From positions 27,520-91,519 of the forward strand of contig JAJRZI010000110.1 in NCBI GenBank assembly GCA_024275295.1: a stretch of 64,000 bases of DNA. Direction: 5' to 3'. Origin of the DNA: Gammaproteobacteria bacterium. Its GTDB lineage: Bacteria; Pseudomonadota; Gammaproteobacteria; Chromatiales; Chromatiaceae. The translations under genes and the position numbers were made by a program. The notes under the pieces are model-generated. The model was not told the origin of the DNA and ran no database searches. It saw only the letters and a program-made list of their open reading frames with translations. Of the stretch, positions 18,921 through 27,994 are shown piece after piece (position 1 is the stretch's first letter; each line of letters begins with the position of its first letter).

Positions 18921-20147
18921 ATGAACGGCGATTTAACGCATGAGCGTGAAAAATTAATTCAACTGCGTGATGCGCGCTGCAGGCAGATACCTGACAGAAT
19001 TGGCGCTATTCTCTCTTTGTGGTCAGAGTTAACAGTTTATCCATGGACTCATGATAAGGCCCAACAGCTGCTTCAGTTATCCCATGGCTTGATTGGCATG
19101 AGTGACTCCGTTGGGGTATCGGCTGTATGTCAGTTGGCAAAGGAACTTGATATACAGCTGCAAAAAATAGTGGATCAGAGTACTTCACCCAGTACGCAGC
19201 AACGAAAAGAGTTGATGCAACTGGTGACAGCGCTGCAACGCATATCAAAAAATAGCGATTCAATAAATTCCGGTTCCGGTCTGTATGATGCAACGTATCA
19301 GGCAGGGTTGCTTATCTACATCGTAGAGAATAATGAACGGTTAGCTCGGATAATCGCTGCTGAAATAGAGCATGCAGGCTATAAAACAGAGCGGTTTGCT
19401 GATATTCAGACGTTTAAAGCGGCTTATATTTCTGCAAAAAAACCAGCAGCTATCGTTATAGCAATGATGTTTCCTGAGTGTGAAGATGCAGGTGCCCAGG
19501 CGATAGATAATCTAAGACGGGATTATGCTTCAACAGTACCTGTAATTTTTATCTCGGAGCGTAGTGATATTGAAGCACGATTATCAGCACTTCGATCGGG
19601 TGCTATGCACTATTTGATCAAGCCATTTAATGTCAATAGGCTGATAAGGCTTCTGGATGAAGCTACGTTACGCTCACCACTGAAGCCCTATCGAGTGTTG
19701 CTTGTGGATGATGATCGTGGCTTGATTGGGTTTCATTCGGCTCTTCTTGAAGAGGCAGGCATGGTGACATCTGCGCTTTCAGATCCATTGCAGACGCTTG
19801 AGAGGATCAAGGAATTTAACCCGGATGTTATTGTTCTGGATATCTATATGCCAGGCTGCTCAGGGATTGAGCTGGCTATGATACTTAATGATGATGAGTG
19901 CTTTGTAGAAGTGCCTATACTGTTTCTATCCCTGGAAAACAGCCATAAGCAGCAGCTGGCCGCCCTGAGCATTGGTGGCGATGATTTTCTATGTAAACCT
20001 GTTGATCCACCAGACTTTATAAAGACAGTCAAGATACGCGCCAGAAAAGGCCGGCGTATTCGAGAGCTGCATGGTGATTTACGTCATGCGTTAAAAGCTA
20101 TGCGCTGTGATCATCCCGGGATTACAGGTGAAAGCGAGTGGGTGTAA
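18921..20147 (+). CDS. Hpt-like, pseudo-receiver and receiver protein without an output domain
   Basis: Two-component signalling protein of 408 residues. Residues about 1-115 are helical with SHGLIGMSDSVG, a fair match to the Hpt phospho-histidine motif (His55). Receiver 1 (about 130-250) has lost the phospho-acceptor aspartate: the usual LLDxMMP reads VIAMMFP, while the lysine (IKPFN) remains. Receiver 2 (about 258-375) is intact: LLVDDD, VLDIYMP with the acceptor Asp, FLSL and CKPVD. Relatives with this layout usually continue into a GGDEF domain; here the protein ends about 30 residues after receiver 2. It is followed 45 bp later by a single-domain response regulator, and no histidine kinase is adjacent. 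Confidence 0.8.
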   Translation: MNGDLTHEREKLIQLRDARCRQIPDRIGAILSLWSELTVYPWTHDKAQQLLQLSHGLIGMSDSVGVSAVCQLAKELDIQLQKIVDQSTSPSTQQRKELMQLVTALQRISKNSDSINSGSGLYDATYQAGLLIYIVENNERLARIIAAEIEHAGYKTERFADIQTFKAAYISAKKPAAIVIAMMFPECEDAGAQAIDNLRRDYASTVPVIFISERSDIEARLSALRSGAMHYLIKPFNVNRLIRLLDEATLRSPLKPYRVLLVDDDRGLIGFHSALLEEAGMVTSALSDPLQTLERIKEFNPDVIVLDIYMPGCSGIELAMILNDDECFVEVPILFLSLENSHKQQLAALSIGGDDFLCKPVDPPDFIKTVKIRARKGRRIRELHGDLRHALKAMRCDHPGITGESEWV

Positions 20148-20192
20148 CGGTGTGTTCATGCGGATACTGCAAAAGAGTTGGAGTCTGAATTG

Positions 20193-20579
20193 ATGAGTGA
20201 TTTAAAGCGAATATTGTATGTTGATGATGAGCCTTCAGTTAGCCAGGTGGCTATTCTGGTGCTGCAGAAGATAGGTGGCTTTGAGGTGTTGGCCTGTACA
20301 TCTGGCCAGGAAGCGTTGGATCAGGCTGAAGCTTTTCAGCCTGATCTGCTGTTGCTGGATGTCATGATGCCAGAGATGGATGGCCCAGCTACTTTGAAAA
20401 AGCTACGGGCGCTACCGGTGGCTGCTGATGTGCCGGTAATATTTATGACCGGGCAGACACGTTCCGAAGAGGTGGTTGCACTCAAGGCGCTGGGGGCGAT
20501 TGATGTGATTGCCAAGCCGTTTGATCCGACAAGACTGCCGGATCAGGTGCGTTCTGCCTGGCAGGAAGGAACCGGCTAA
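20193..20579 (+). CDS. Single-domain response regulator (CheY-like)
   Basis: 128 residues forming one receiver domain. YVDDEP near residue 10 binds magnesium, [12 protein letters not shown] near residue 54 contains the phospho-acceptor Asp, FMTG and AKPFDP carry the conserved Thr and Lys. No DNA-binding or enzymatic output. The ATG at 20193 is chosen over an in-frame TTG 15 bases earlier, because [13 protein letters not shown] is the usual beginning. Probably in one operon with the preceding multi-receiver protein and partner in the same relay. The last 4 bases overlap the converging nadC gene. Confidence 0.85.
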   Translation: MSDLKRILYVDDEPSVSQVAILVLQKIGGFEVLACTSGQEALDQAEAFQPDLLLLDVMMPEMDGPATLKKLRALPVAADVPVIFMTGQTRSEEVVALKALGAIDVIAKPFDPTRLPDQVRSAWQEGTG

Positions 20580-21409
20580 TCAGCAAAACGCATTGAAAGG
20601 TCTATGGCTTGCAGATCTTTGGTCAATGCGCCGACAGAGATGTCGTCGATACCTGTCTCAGCGATGGCGCGGATGGTTTTCAGATTGATGCCGCCCGAGG
20701 CTTCCAGTCGTGCCCGTCCCTGATTGAATGCAACGGCTTTACGCAGCTGATCCGGGGTGAAGTTATCCAGCAGAATGCGTTGCACACCGGCGGTCAGTGC
20801 CTGCGCCAGCTCATCCATGTTCTCCACCTCTACCTCAATCTCCAGATCAGGGGCATTGGCCCGGGCAGCCTCCACTGCTGCGTGGATGGAACTCGCGGCC
20901 ATGATGTGATTCTCTTTGATGAGAATGGCATCATAGAGCCCAATGCGGTGGTTAAAACAGCCGCCGCAGGTTACGGCATATTTTTGCTGAAGCCGCATGC
21001 CGGGTAGTGTTTTGCGTGTATCCAGAATGTGTACGCCGGTTCCCGCTACTGCATCTGCGTAACCTTTAGCCCGTGTTGCGGTTCCAGAGAGGGTTTGCAG
21101 ATAGTTCAGTGCTGTTCGTTCACCGGTGAGTATGGCGCGGGTGTTGCCGGTGAGGGTGCACAGGAGTTGGTCGGGCTGTAGGGTGTCGCCATCGGCTGCC
21201 TGCCATTTGATCGCAATGTTGGCGTCGAGTTGGTGAAATACCTCGTTAAACCAGGCAGAGCCAGAGAGTACGGCCTGCTCCCGGGATATGACCTGAGCGG
21301 TCGTCGTGGCGTCGGGTGGGATCAGCGCAGCCGTCTGGTCGCCTGAACCAATGTCCTCTGCCAGGGCATTGGCTATCTGTGCTTGAATGATCGATGCAGG
21401 TGGCAGCAT
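20576..21409 (-). CDS. nadC: Nicotinate-nucleotide pyrophosphorylase (quinolinate phosphoribosyltransferase)
   Basis: Makes nicotinate mononucleotide from quinolinate and PRPP in NAD synthesis. 277 residues. N-terminal domain [18 protein letters not shown]; central [31 protein letters not shown] (near 130-160) holds the substrate-binding Arg, Lys and His; C-terminal [10 protein letters not shown] and [27 protein letters not shown] complete the barrel. Full family length. Transcribed toward the response regulator and overlapping it by 4 bases. Confidence 0.96.
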   Translation of the reverse strand: MLPPASIIQAQIANALAEDIGSGDQTAALIPPDATTTAQVISREQAVLSGSAWFNEVFHQLDANIAIKWQAADGDTLQPDQLLCTLTGNTRAILTGERTALNYLQTLSGTATRAKGYADAVAGTGVHILDTRKTLPGMRLQQKYAVTCGGCFNHRIGLYDAILIKENHIMAASSIHAAVEAARANAPDLEIEVEVENMDELAQALTAGVQRILLDNFTPDQLRKAVAFNQGRARLEASGGINLKTIRAIAETGIDDISVGALTKDLQAIDLSMRFAD

Positions 21410-21474
21410 CGGTTGCTCCTCGTTAATTCTATTGGATGTGGGCGGGTGCTGGTGAAGTCCATCGGGTTTTGCAT

Positions 21475-21502
21475 AAAAAACGGCACCGTTCGGCGCCGTT
21501 TT
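21475..21502 (-). terminator. Terminator of the cyclic-nucleotide-binding gene
   Basis: Stem AAAACGGC-CCG / CGG-GCCGTTTT around a short loop; read leftward it ends in a run of T. It lies behind the leftward gene at 21521-22006 and before nadC. Confidence 0.75.
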
Positions 21503-21520
21503 CAGAGTCTTTTTACCAGG

Positions 21521-22006
21521 TTAGTAACGCCCGTGCTGTTTGGTGATGTAGTTGTTCATCTCGACATACTGTTGATTCATCTTGGTCAGCAGCTTATGCA
21601 CCACGCGGATGATGGTCTGCATCAGCTTGTAAACCAGATGTGGATGGCTGTCGATGAGCGATTCAAGAGTATCCCGTGAGAGGCTGAGCACCCTTGATTT
21701 ACCCATTGAGCGCAGTGATGCAGAGTGGACTGAGCCGTCGATAAATCCCATTTCGCCGGCAAAATCGCCATCTTTAAGTATGGCCAGCGTAACCCAATCA
21801 CCGCCCTGAGTACCTCTGGTGACCTCAATCCTACCTTTGTCGATCATAAACAGGCGATTGTCTGTATGGCCTTCAGATATCAGGATGTCACTGTCAGACA
21901 GATTATGGACTTCAATAGCATCTGCCAGAACCTGACACTGCTCTTCGGTCAAACCCGCTGAGATGTCGGATCGCTTGATCGATTCCATATTGCTGCTGTC
22001 ATTCAT
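21521..22006 (-). CDS. Cyclic nucleotide-binding domain protein without DNA-binding domain
   Basis: 161 residues. Residues about 15-130 form a Crp/PKA-type cNMP beta-barrel: ISEGHTDNRLFMIDKGRIEVTR, then the phosphate-binding cassette region DGDFAGEMGFIDGSVHSASLRSMGKSRVLSL, which keeps the GE-x-G-x5-S order but has HSAS where ligand-binding proteins have an R-S/T-A pattern, so cyclic nucleotide affinity is uncertain. A C-terminal helix (residues 130-161) follows but no helix-turn-helix. It may act as a stand-alone regulator of another protein. It is divergent from the DUF1538 cassette, 228 bp apart. Confidence 0.82.
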   Translation of the reverse strand: MNDSSNMESIKRSDISAGLTEEQCQVLADAIEVHNLSDSDILISEGHTDNRLFMIDKGRIEVTRGTQGGDWVTLAILKDGDFAGEMGFIDGSVHSASLRSMGKSRVLSLSRDTLESLIDSHPHLVYKLMQTIIRVVHKLLTKMNQQYVEMNNYITKQHGRY

Positions 22007-22119
22007 TTCTATATCACCTTATTGAGGTTGAGTAATCTTAAAGGTACTACCAGAATATCGCGGTGAGCAGCACCGCTGCAGGTAAATCAATTTGTGATTA
22101 AATTCTAGCTCGGATAGCG

Positions 22120-22215
22120 GTATATCTCCATGGTAAAGAGGCTATTTATTTGTGATTTTTTATCTTGCCCACAATATGCTGACTGATAAGATGTATATCA
22201 ACTGTGGAGATATAC
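22120..22215 (+). promoter_or_regulatory. Candidate operator: GTATATC inverted repeats before the DUF1538 cassette
   Basis: GTATATC (22193-22199), nine bases, GATATAC (22209-22215) forms a 23-bp palindrome ending 19 bp before the DUF1538 start. A further arm GTATATCTCCA occurs at 22120-22130 and is a perfect 11-base inverted repeat of TGGAGATATAC at 22205-22215. The position suggests a binding site for an unidentified repressor or activator, or a DNA loop. No regulator gene is adjacent apart from the HTH-less cNMP protein. Confidence 0.4.
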
Positions 22216-22234
22216 TTTTGACTAAGCGCATGTT

Positions 22235-22969
22235 GTGAAGAAGCTGCTATTACATCTTGGTTCGTCATTGGTCGATAGCATTAAAGATCTGACCCCGATT
22301 ATTGTCATTATTGCTTTTTTTCAGCTTGCAGTTTTGCGCCAGCCTATACCTGATCTGGCTGATATGTTGGTTGGGACAATGTTGGTGGTGCTGGGTCTGA
22401 CTCTGTTTGTATATGGATTGAAGACCGGATTGTTCCCCATTGGTGAGACCATGGCGCATGGTTTTGCACGTAAGGGTAGCATCACCTGGCTGCTGCTGTT
22501 TGCATTTGCATTGGGGTTTGGCACAACAGTTGCCGAACCGGCGTTGATTGCGGTGGCTGATGAGGCGGCCAAGATTGCAGCAGCAGGCAACATGATCGAA
22601 AACACGCAGGTGGCAATCACAGATTATGCCGATGGCCTACGGCTGACCGTTGCCCTCTCGGTGGGGTTGGCGATCATGATTGGTGTGATGCGCATTATCA
22701 AAGGCTGGCCCATACACTTTCTTATCATGGGTGGCTATGCCGGGGTGGTTATTATGACCGGCTTTGCGCCACCTGAAATTATCGGTATTGCCTATGACTC
22801 GGGTGGCGTGACCACATCGACCATAACCGTGCCACTGGTTACGGCGCTGGGGGTTGGGCTCTCTACCAGCGTGCATGGCCGCAATCCCCTGACGGATGGC
22901 TTTGGACTGGTTGCCTTTGCATCATTAACACCCATGATCTTTGTCATGGGGTATGGGATGTTGCTGTGA
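22235..22969 (+). CDS. DUF1538 integral membrane protein A, probable transporter subunit
   Basis: 244 residues with about seven hydrophobic helices and no signal peptide. Family DUF1538 is seen in segments GFGTTVAEPALIAVADEA (near 93) and AYDSGGVTTSTITVPLVTALG (near 185-205), followed by HGRNPLTDGFGLVAFASL. These are shared nearly word for word with the next gene, so the two are paralogous halves. Starts with GTG at 22235 (the upstream ATG is followed by a stop after one codon). The stop overlaps the next start (GTGA). Downstream PII-like and CBS proteins suggest a transport system gated by the cell's energy or nitrogen/carbon status. Substrate is unknown to me; the transport role is inference from topology and context. 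Confidence 0.82.
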   Translation: MKKLLLHLGSSLVDSIKDLTPIIVIIAFFQLAVLRQPIPDLADMLVGTMLVVLGLTLFVYGLKTGLFPIGETMAHGFARKGSITWLLLFAFALGFGTTVAEPALIAVADEAAKIAAAGNMIENTQVAITDYADGLRLTVALSVGLAIMIGVMRIIKGWPIHFLIMGGYAGVVIMTGFAPPEIIGIAYDSGGVTTSTITVPLVTALGVGLSTSVHGRNPLTDGFGLVAFASLTPMIFVMGYGMLL

Positions 22970-23766
22970 TTGCCGGGCTGCTCGGTTTTTTTGATGCGCT
23001 GATCGCCACGATCCATGATGTGCTGCCGATAGCAGCTATTATTTTTGGCTTTCAGTTGTTTGTGTTGCGACGTCGTATCCCCAATCTGCCACAGTTGTTG
23101 ATCGGCTTTGTCTTTGTGATTATCGGGTTGGCGCTGTTTCTGCAGGGGCTGGAGCAGGCGCTGTTCCCGATAGGCAAGTTGATGGCGGAACAGCTTACTG
23201 CCCCGGCTTTTCTAGGTATTGATACTGCAGCAGGCCATTACACACCAGACTGGCACTACTATATCTGGGTCTATCTGTTTGCGGCGGCCATCGGGTTTTC
23301 GACCACGATTGCAGAGCCGTCACTCATTGCGGTCGCCATCATGGCCAACCAGGTCTCTGGTGGCACTGTGGGCATCCGTGGGTTGCGGGTGGCAGTTGCC
23401 ATCGGGGTCTCGGTCGGGATCGCACTGGGCACCTACCGTATTGTAAGCGGCACACCACTGCACTACTACATCATTGCCGGTTATGTGGTGGTGATACTGC
23501 AGACGATGATCACCCCAAAATCTATTGTTGCGTTGGCCTATGACTCGGGTGGTGTCACCACATCCACGGTTACCGTGCCGCTGGTTACCGCGTTGGGGCT
23601 GGGGTTGGCATCCCATGTGCCAGGTCGAAATCCCTTGCTGGATGGGTTTGGCTTGATCGCCTTTGCCAGTCTGTTCCCTATCATGAGCGTCATGGCCTAT
23701 GCGCAACTGAGTGAGTGGTATGCCCGCCGTATCAAAAGAGAACAATCCGACTCCTGGGAGGAGTAG
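22966..23766 (+). CDS. DUF1538 integral membrane protein B, paralogue of the preceding gene
   Basis: 266 residues, about seven hydrophobic helices. The same two signature regions occur: GFSTTIAEPSLIAVAIMANQ near residue 110 and AYDSGGVTTSTVTVPLVTALGLG near residue 190, then VPGRNPLLDGFGLIAFASL. It has about 20 extra residues (LTAPAFLGIDTAAGHYTPDW) between helices 3 and 4, compared with protein A. Starts with GTG overlapping the previous stop, so the two are probably made in equal amounts and form a heteromer. The C-terminus (RRIKREQSDSWEE) is cytoplasmic and charged. The small polar and glycine-rich signature in both halves suggests a substrate path at the dimer interface (inference). Confidence 0.82.
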   Translation: MIAGLLGFFDALIATIHDVLPIAAIIFGFQLFVLRRRIPNLPQLLIGFVFVIIGLALFLQGLEQALFPIGKLMAEQLTAPAFLGIDTAAGHYTPDWHYYIWVYLFAAAIGFSTTIAEPSLIAVAIMANQVSGGTVGIRGLRVAVAIGVSVGIALGTYRIVSGTPLHYYIIAGYVVVILQTMITPKSIVALAYDSGGVTTSTVTVPLVTALGLGLASHVPGRNPLLDGFGLIAFASLFPIMSVMAYAQLSEWYARRIKREQSDSWEE

Positions 23767-23768
23767 TC

Positions 23769-24119
23769 ATGCATTTCAAGCTTATTATTGCCCTTGTTGA
23801 AGATAGTAAAACCACTAAGGTTCTGGATGCTGCCCGTGAGGCGGGAGCAACGGGTTCAACCGTGATCAATCAGGCGCGCGGTGAAGGCATCCAGAAGTCC
23901 AAATCCTTTTTTGGCCTGAACCTTGAGAGTCAGCGTGATATGGCACTATTGCTGGTTGAAGAACATCTGAGTCGCAGCATACTGGAGACCATCGCTGAGG
24001 TGGGCCAGTTTGATAAGAAGCCAGGGACGGGTATTGCCTTTCAGATTGATGTGGAGGACGCCGTTGGTGTGAGTCACCAGATTCGGGCGCTTTCCCGTAA
24101 AGTGGAGGATGAGTTATGA
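23769..24119 (+). CDS. PII-like signal-transduction protein of the DUF1538 cassette
   Basis: 116 residues with the PII fold. B-loop KPGTGIAFQIDVEDAVGV near residue 80-97 fits nucleotide binding. The T-loop region (about 33-55, VINQARGEGIQKSKSFFGLNL) differs from GlnB/GlnK, lacks the uridylylated tyrosine, and fits the PII-like proteins that accompany transporters. ATG at 23769 is chosen for MHFKLIIALVEDS and the preceding GGGAGGAG; an earlier in-frame start would overlap the previous gene. Stop overlaps the CBS gene start by 4 bases. Probably binds ATP/ADP or a related effector and acts on the adjacent DUF1538 proteins (inference). Confidence 0.85.
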   Translation: MHFKLIIALVEDSKTTKVLDAAREAGATGSTVINQARGEGIQKSKSFFGLNLESQRDMALLLVEEHLSRSILETIAEVGQFDKKPGTGIAFQIDVEDAVGVSHQIRALSRKVEDEL

Positions 24120-24517
24120 GCAGACAAACCATTGTGCGTGTTCGGGATGTGATGAAAACCAACTTCAGAATGGTGGATGGCATGAGCACCGTGGCGCAGG
24201 CCCTGAACACCATGTTGGAGGTGGAAACCATGGCGCTGGTGGTGCAGAAACGAAATCTGGATGATGAATTTGGCATGGTGATGCTGTCAGATATTGCGCG
24301 TCAGGTGCTGGCTGAGGACAAGGCGCCAGAGCGGATCAACATCTACGAGATCATGTCGAAGCCGGTGATCGAGATAAAACCGGAGATGGATATCCGCTAC
24401 TGTGCGCGGCTCTTCGGCCGCTTCAGAATCAGCCGGGCATTGGTGACGGAGAAGGGTGAGGCCATTGGTGTGGTCAGCTACACCGATATGGTGATAAAAG
24501 GGATGATCAATAAATAG
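24116..24517 (+). CDS. CBS-domain pair protein
   Basis: 133 residues, nothing but two CBS motifs forming one Bateman module: RVRDVMKTNFRMVDGMSTVAQAL (about 8-30) and IYEIMSKPVIEIKPEMDIRYCARLF (about 78-102), each closing with a G-x-V/M-x-SD/TD segment (GMVMLSD, GVVSYTD). Such modules bind adenine nucleotides and pass the signal to partner proteins. Start overlaps the PII-like stop (ATGA). It is the fourth gene of the cassette; ampD follows only 5 bp later, so ampD may share the transcript. Confidence 0.88.
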   Translation: MSRQTIVRVRDVMKTNFRMVDGMSTVAQALNTMLEVETMALVVQKRNLDDEFGMVMLSDIARQVLAEDKAPERINIYEIMSKPVIEIKPEMDIRYCARLFGRFRISRALVTEKGEAIGVVSYTDMVIKGMINK

Positions 24518-24522
24518 AAAGC

Positions 24523-25086
24523 ATGGAGATAACGGCGCAAGATGTTGTGGGTGGGGCGCGTCAGTGCCCTTCGCCCAACCATGATGAGCGGCCGCCGGGC
24601 AGGGATATCAACCTGCTGGTGATCCATAACATCAGTCTCCCGCCGGGCCAGTTTGGCGGCCCCTGGATTGATGATCTGTTCCTGAACCGGCTTGACCCGG
24701 ATGCAGATCCCTACTTTCAAAATATCTGTAAATTGCGGGTTGCGGCGCATCTGCTGATCCGGCGTGATGGTGAACTGGTGCAGTATGTTCCGCTATCCAA
24801 ACGGGCTTGGCATGCTGGCCCGTCGGCATTCCAGGGTTGTGACAGCTGTAATGACTTCTCTATTGGTATTGAATTGGAAGGGGCCGATGATCTGCCCTAT
24901 GCTGATGTCCAATACCAGATGTTGGCTCAGGTGACGAATCAAATCATGCAGCGTTATCCCGCGATTACATCTGAGCGAATTGTTGGACACAGTGATATTG
25001 CCCCTGGGCGTAAGACAGATCCTGGCCCGGCTTTTGACTGGCCCTATTTTAGGGGTTGCTTGCATCAGGCTATTGATCTTTCGTGA
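24523..25086 (+). CDS. ampD: 1,6-anhydro-N-acetylmuramoyl-L-alanine amidase AmpD
   Basis: Cytoplasmic zinc amidase that removes the peptide from anhydromuropeptides during cell-wall recycling. 187 residues, no signal peptide. Zinc ligands are His35 (VIHNIS), the histidine of GHSDIAPGRKTDPGPAFDW near 155 and Asp near 165; the conserved Lys in that motif is present. GIELEGADDLPY near residue 115 is the substrate-binding glutamate region. Length matches E. coli AmpD (183). It follows the DUF1538 cassette closely but belongs to an unrelated pathway. Convergent with the HDOD gene, with no clear terminator between. Confidence 0.94.
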   Translation: MEITAQDVVGGARQCPSPNHDERPPGRDINLLVIHNISLPPGQFGGPWIDDLFLNRLDPDADPYFQNICKLRVAAHLLIRRDGELVQYVPLSKRAWHAGPSAFQGCDSCNDFSIGIELEGADDLPYADVQYQMLAQVTNQIMQRYPAITSERIVGHSDIAPGRKTDPGPAFDWPYFRGCLHQAIDLS

Positions 25087-25127
25087 TTTGCCATCTTCTA
25101 TCTCTTCGATAATAGGGCACCCCTGAA

Positions 25128-26588
25128 TTATTTACCGTTCTGTTTGGATATCACTGACAGTCCCTTGTTTGCCTGGGTGCAAAAATGCTCAAAACCTGCC
25201 ATGCAATCCTGGGTGATTTCACGTCCGCTGGGTGTGCGATCAGCATAGATGATACCGATGGACTTGTTATTGATGACAAGTGGGGAGATGAGAAAGTCGC
25301 CGCTGCCCAAGGCCTTTCGAATATCGGATGTGATGAGTGTGGCCAGGCTGTGCTGTGGGTCTGATTTGGCCCAGATGCACTCTTTTTTTGCCATGGTGTA
25401 GAGGAAGATGTTTGGACTGACCTTGCTCAGGGTAAATTGAAAGTTATCTGTAAAAGGGTTTTGCTGTGGCCCCAATGCATATTTGGCCTTCAGTGATTTG
25501 TGGTCGGGTGTCATCAGGGCGAACAGGGTGCGATCCATGCCGGTTCCCCGATAGATGCCCTCAAGCACCATCTCCAAAAGTCCACTGAAGGTTGGGTTTT
25601 CACTGATCAGTGCCTTGATATCTTTGAGGATGTTAAGCTGAAGTTTGGGGTCGGCAGTTGGAAAGGCGGGCTTTTCTGGCTCGACCTCCTTGACCAGTTG
25701 TACCTTGCTTTTAAGCTCGGGTGGGAGTGGGATGGCCTTGGCTGCATGTGATGCGCCATAGGTGCAGGCAATCATGGCTGCATCTTTAGCGCTTTCATGC
25801 AGCAGTTCGGCGATGGTTTCAACTGGCTGTCCAACCAGGGAGGCAATCCTTTCCGTCAGCAGCTGTACCTCATCACTTTCCCAGCCTCTGTCCGTTGCCT
25901 TGACTAGCTGGTTGCTAAGAATAATATTTTGAACCCTTGCACCTGCGGTGACACGGTTATCCAGTGCATCCTGTAGCATCTGCCCTAATCCCCACTCTTT
26001 TGAGAGGGATTTTGTCAGGCTGTGCAGTGGAAACCCGAGTATCTCCTGCTCGATCTGTTCGGGTGGGTCATTGGATGCCTTGAGTGCCCTGTCGAGCTTA
26101 GTGGTGGCTTCATTGTCACTACACCAAAAGGCCATATTTCCAATTTGCATGAGCAGTGCGGCAACAAAGACCTCTTCCGGCTCTTTGTCTCCTCGCTCTT
26201 TTGCGATGTTGCGCGCCTGTACCGCAGCGTGAATGGAGCGCCCCATCTCTTCGGTTAGCCGAGCCTGGTGCTCTTTTTTTACCAGGGTCTCAATCAACTT
26301 GATGGTGAGGCAGATGTTACACACGGCCTCCAGCCCTAACAGGATGATTGCCCGACTAACGGTGCTGATTGATTTTCCCTGAGGGTTGTAGAAGACTGTG
26401 TTGACTAGCTGCAGTATGCGGGCTGTCATTGTGGGATCTTGAAGAATAACCTGCGTCAGGTCAGATACTGTTGAGTTATCATCCTTCGATATATTGATCA
26501 CAGTACGTGTTGTGCGCCCAAATACAGGCGTATCCTGTGATGTGATATTACTGACCCATTGCTGGAGTGCGATTTTTTCTTCTGTCAC
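25128..26588 (-). CDS. HDOD-domain signalling protein with C-terminal GAF-like region
   Basis: 486 residues. Residues about 10-210 form an HDOD domain (a non-catalytic HD relative): LTQVILQDPTMTARILQLVNTVFYNP, AIILLGLEAVCNICLTIKL and FVAALLMQIGNMAFW. A central linker of about 80 residues, including KVQLVKEVEPEKPAFP, leads to a C-terminal region (about 325-480) that fits a GAF fold: LLEMVLEGIYRGTGMDRTLFALMTPD, SPLVINNKSIGIIYAD. The role is unknown; HDOD proteins often act in regulatory networks around c-di-GMP or stress. Divergent from the methyltransferase gene, 29 bp apart, so the two share a small promoter region. Confidence 0.85.
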   Translation of the reverse strand: MTEEKIALQQWVSNITSQDTPVFGRTTRTVINISKDDNSTVSDLTQVILQDPTMTARILQLVNTVFYNPQGKSISTVSRAIILLGLEAVCNICLTIKLIETLVKKEHQARLTEEMGRSIHAAVQARNIAKERGDKEPEEVFVAALLMQIGNMAFWCSDNEATTKLDRALKASNDPPEQIEQEILGFPLHSLTKSLSKEWGLGQMLQDALDNRVTAGARVQNIILSNQLVKATDRGWESDEVQLLTERIASLVGQPVETIAELLHESAKDAAMIACTYGASHAAKAIPLPPELKSKVQLVKEVEPEKPAFPTADPKLQLNILKDIKALISENPTFSGLLEMVLEGIYRGTGMDRTLFALMTPDHKSLKAKYALGPQQNPFTDNFQFTLSKVSPNIFLYTMAKKECIWAKSDPQHSLATLITSDIRKALGSGDFLISPLVINNKSIGIIYADRTPSGREITQDCMAGFEHFCTQANKGLSVISKQNGK

Positions 26589-26617
26589 AATTTATATTTA
26601 AAGGTGGTACTGAATAG

Positions 26618-27274
<657 letters not shown>

Positions 27275-27320
27275 TCGGCTATGCTCTACTGAATACTCTG
27301 CTCATTTGTGACAGGGATGT

Positions 27321-27962
27321 TCATGTGTCGCTATACACTTTCTTGTTGTACTCGCACAGCTCTTCAATAATGCAGGAGCCACAGCGGGGCTTGCGAGCGA
27401 TGCAGGTGTAGCGGCCATGTAGGATGAGCCAGTGATGGGCATCCATCAAAAATTCACTCGGCACCAGACGTAGCAGTCTTTTCTCTACCTCAAGTACGGT
27501 TTTCCCTGGGGCGATTCGGGTGCGGTTGGCAACCCGGAAGACATGGGTGTCAACGGCCATGGTGGGCTGTCCAAAGGCGGTATTGAGTATGACATTGGCT
27601 GTTTTGCGCCCAACTCCGGGCAGGGACTCCAGATCATCCCGGTTCTGTGGAACCTTGTTGTTGAATTTTGTATTCAGTATCCGGCATGTTTGGATGATAT
27701 TTTTGGCCTTGCTGTTGAACAGGCCAATGGTTTTTATCTGTTCCTTTAACCCTGCCTCACCCAGTGCTAAAAATGCCTCTGGGGTGTTGGCCACAGGAAA
27801 GAGTCGGGCGGTCGCCTTGTTGACCCCTTTGTCAGTGGCTTGAGCAGAGAGGATGACGGCAATCAGTAGCTCAAAAGGTGTGCTGTAATCCAGCTCGGAG
27901 CGAGGTGCCGGATTATCAGACTGCAGACGTTGAAAGATGAGGGTGCGTTTTTCTCTGTTCAT
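27321..27962 (-). CDS. nth: Endonuclease III
   Basis: DNA glycosylase and AP lyase that removes oxidised pyrimidines. 213 residues, E. coli length 211. Helix-hairpin-helix LPGVGRKTANVILN near residue 113-127 with the catalytic Lys near 120, the catalytic Asp in AVDTHVFRVANR near 139, and the iron-sulfur cluster loop C-x6-C-x2-C-x5-C (CIARKPRCGSCIIEELC) at the C-terminus. Divergent from the histidine kinase; the two starts are about 33 bp apart. Confidence 0.96.
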   Translation of the reverse strand: MNREKRTLIFQRLQSDNPAPRSELDYSTPFELLIAVILSAQATDKGVNKATARLFPVANTPEAFLALGEAGLKEQIKTIGLFNSKAKNIIQTCRILNTKFNNKVPQNRDDLESLPGVGRKTANVILNTAFGQPTMAVDTHVFRVANRTRIAPGKTVLEVEKRLLRLVPSEFLMDAHHWLILHGRYTCIARKPRCGSCIIEELCEYNKKVYSDT

Positions 27963-27994
27963 GAGTGGTGGTGGTTTGGGGGCAAGGTGATAGT

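Noticed and set aside
20140..20200. A remnant GGDEF domain after the two-receiver protein
   Set aside because: The interval is 45 bases and the next gene is a complete receiver protein; no GGDEF-like sequence in any frame.
22085..22160. Crp-type binding sites (TTTGTGATT at 22090 and 22149)
   Set aside because: Only half-sites TGTGA are present; no TCACA partner at the right distance. Recorded only as weak.
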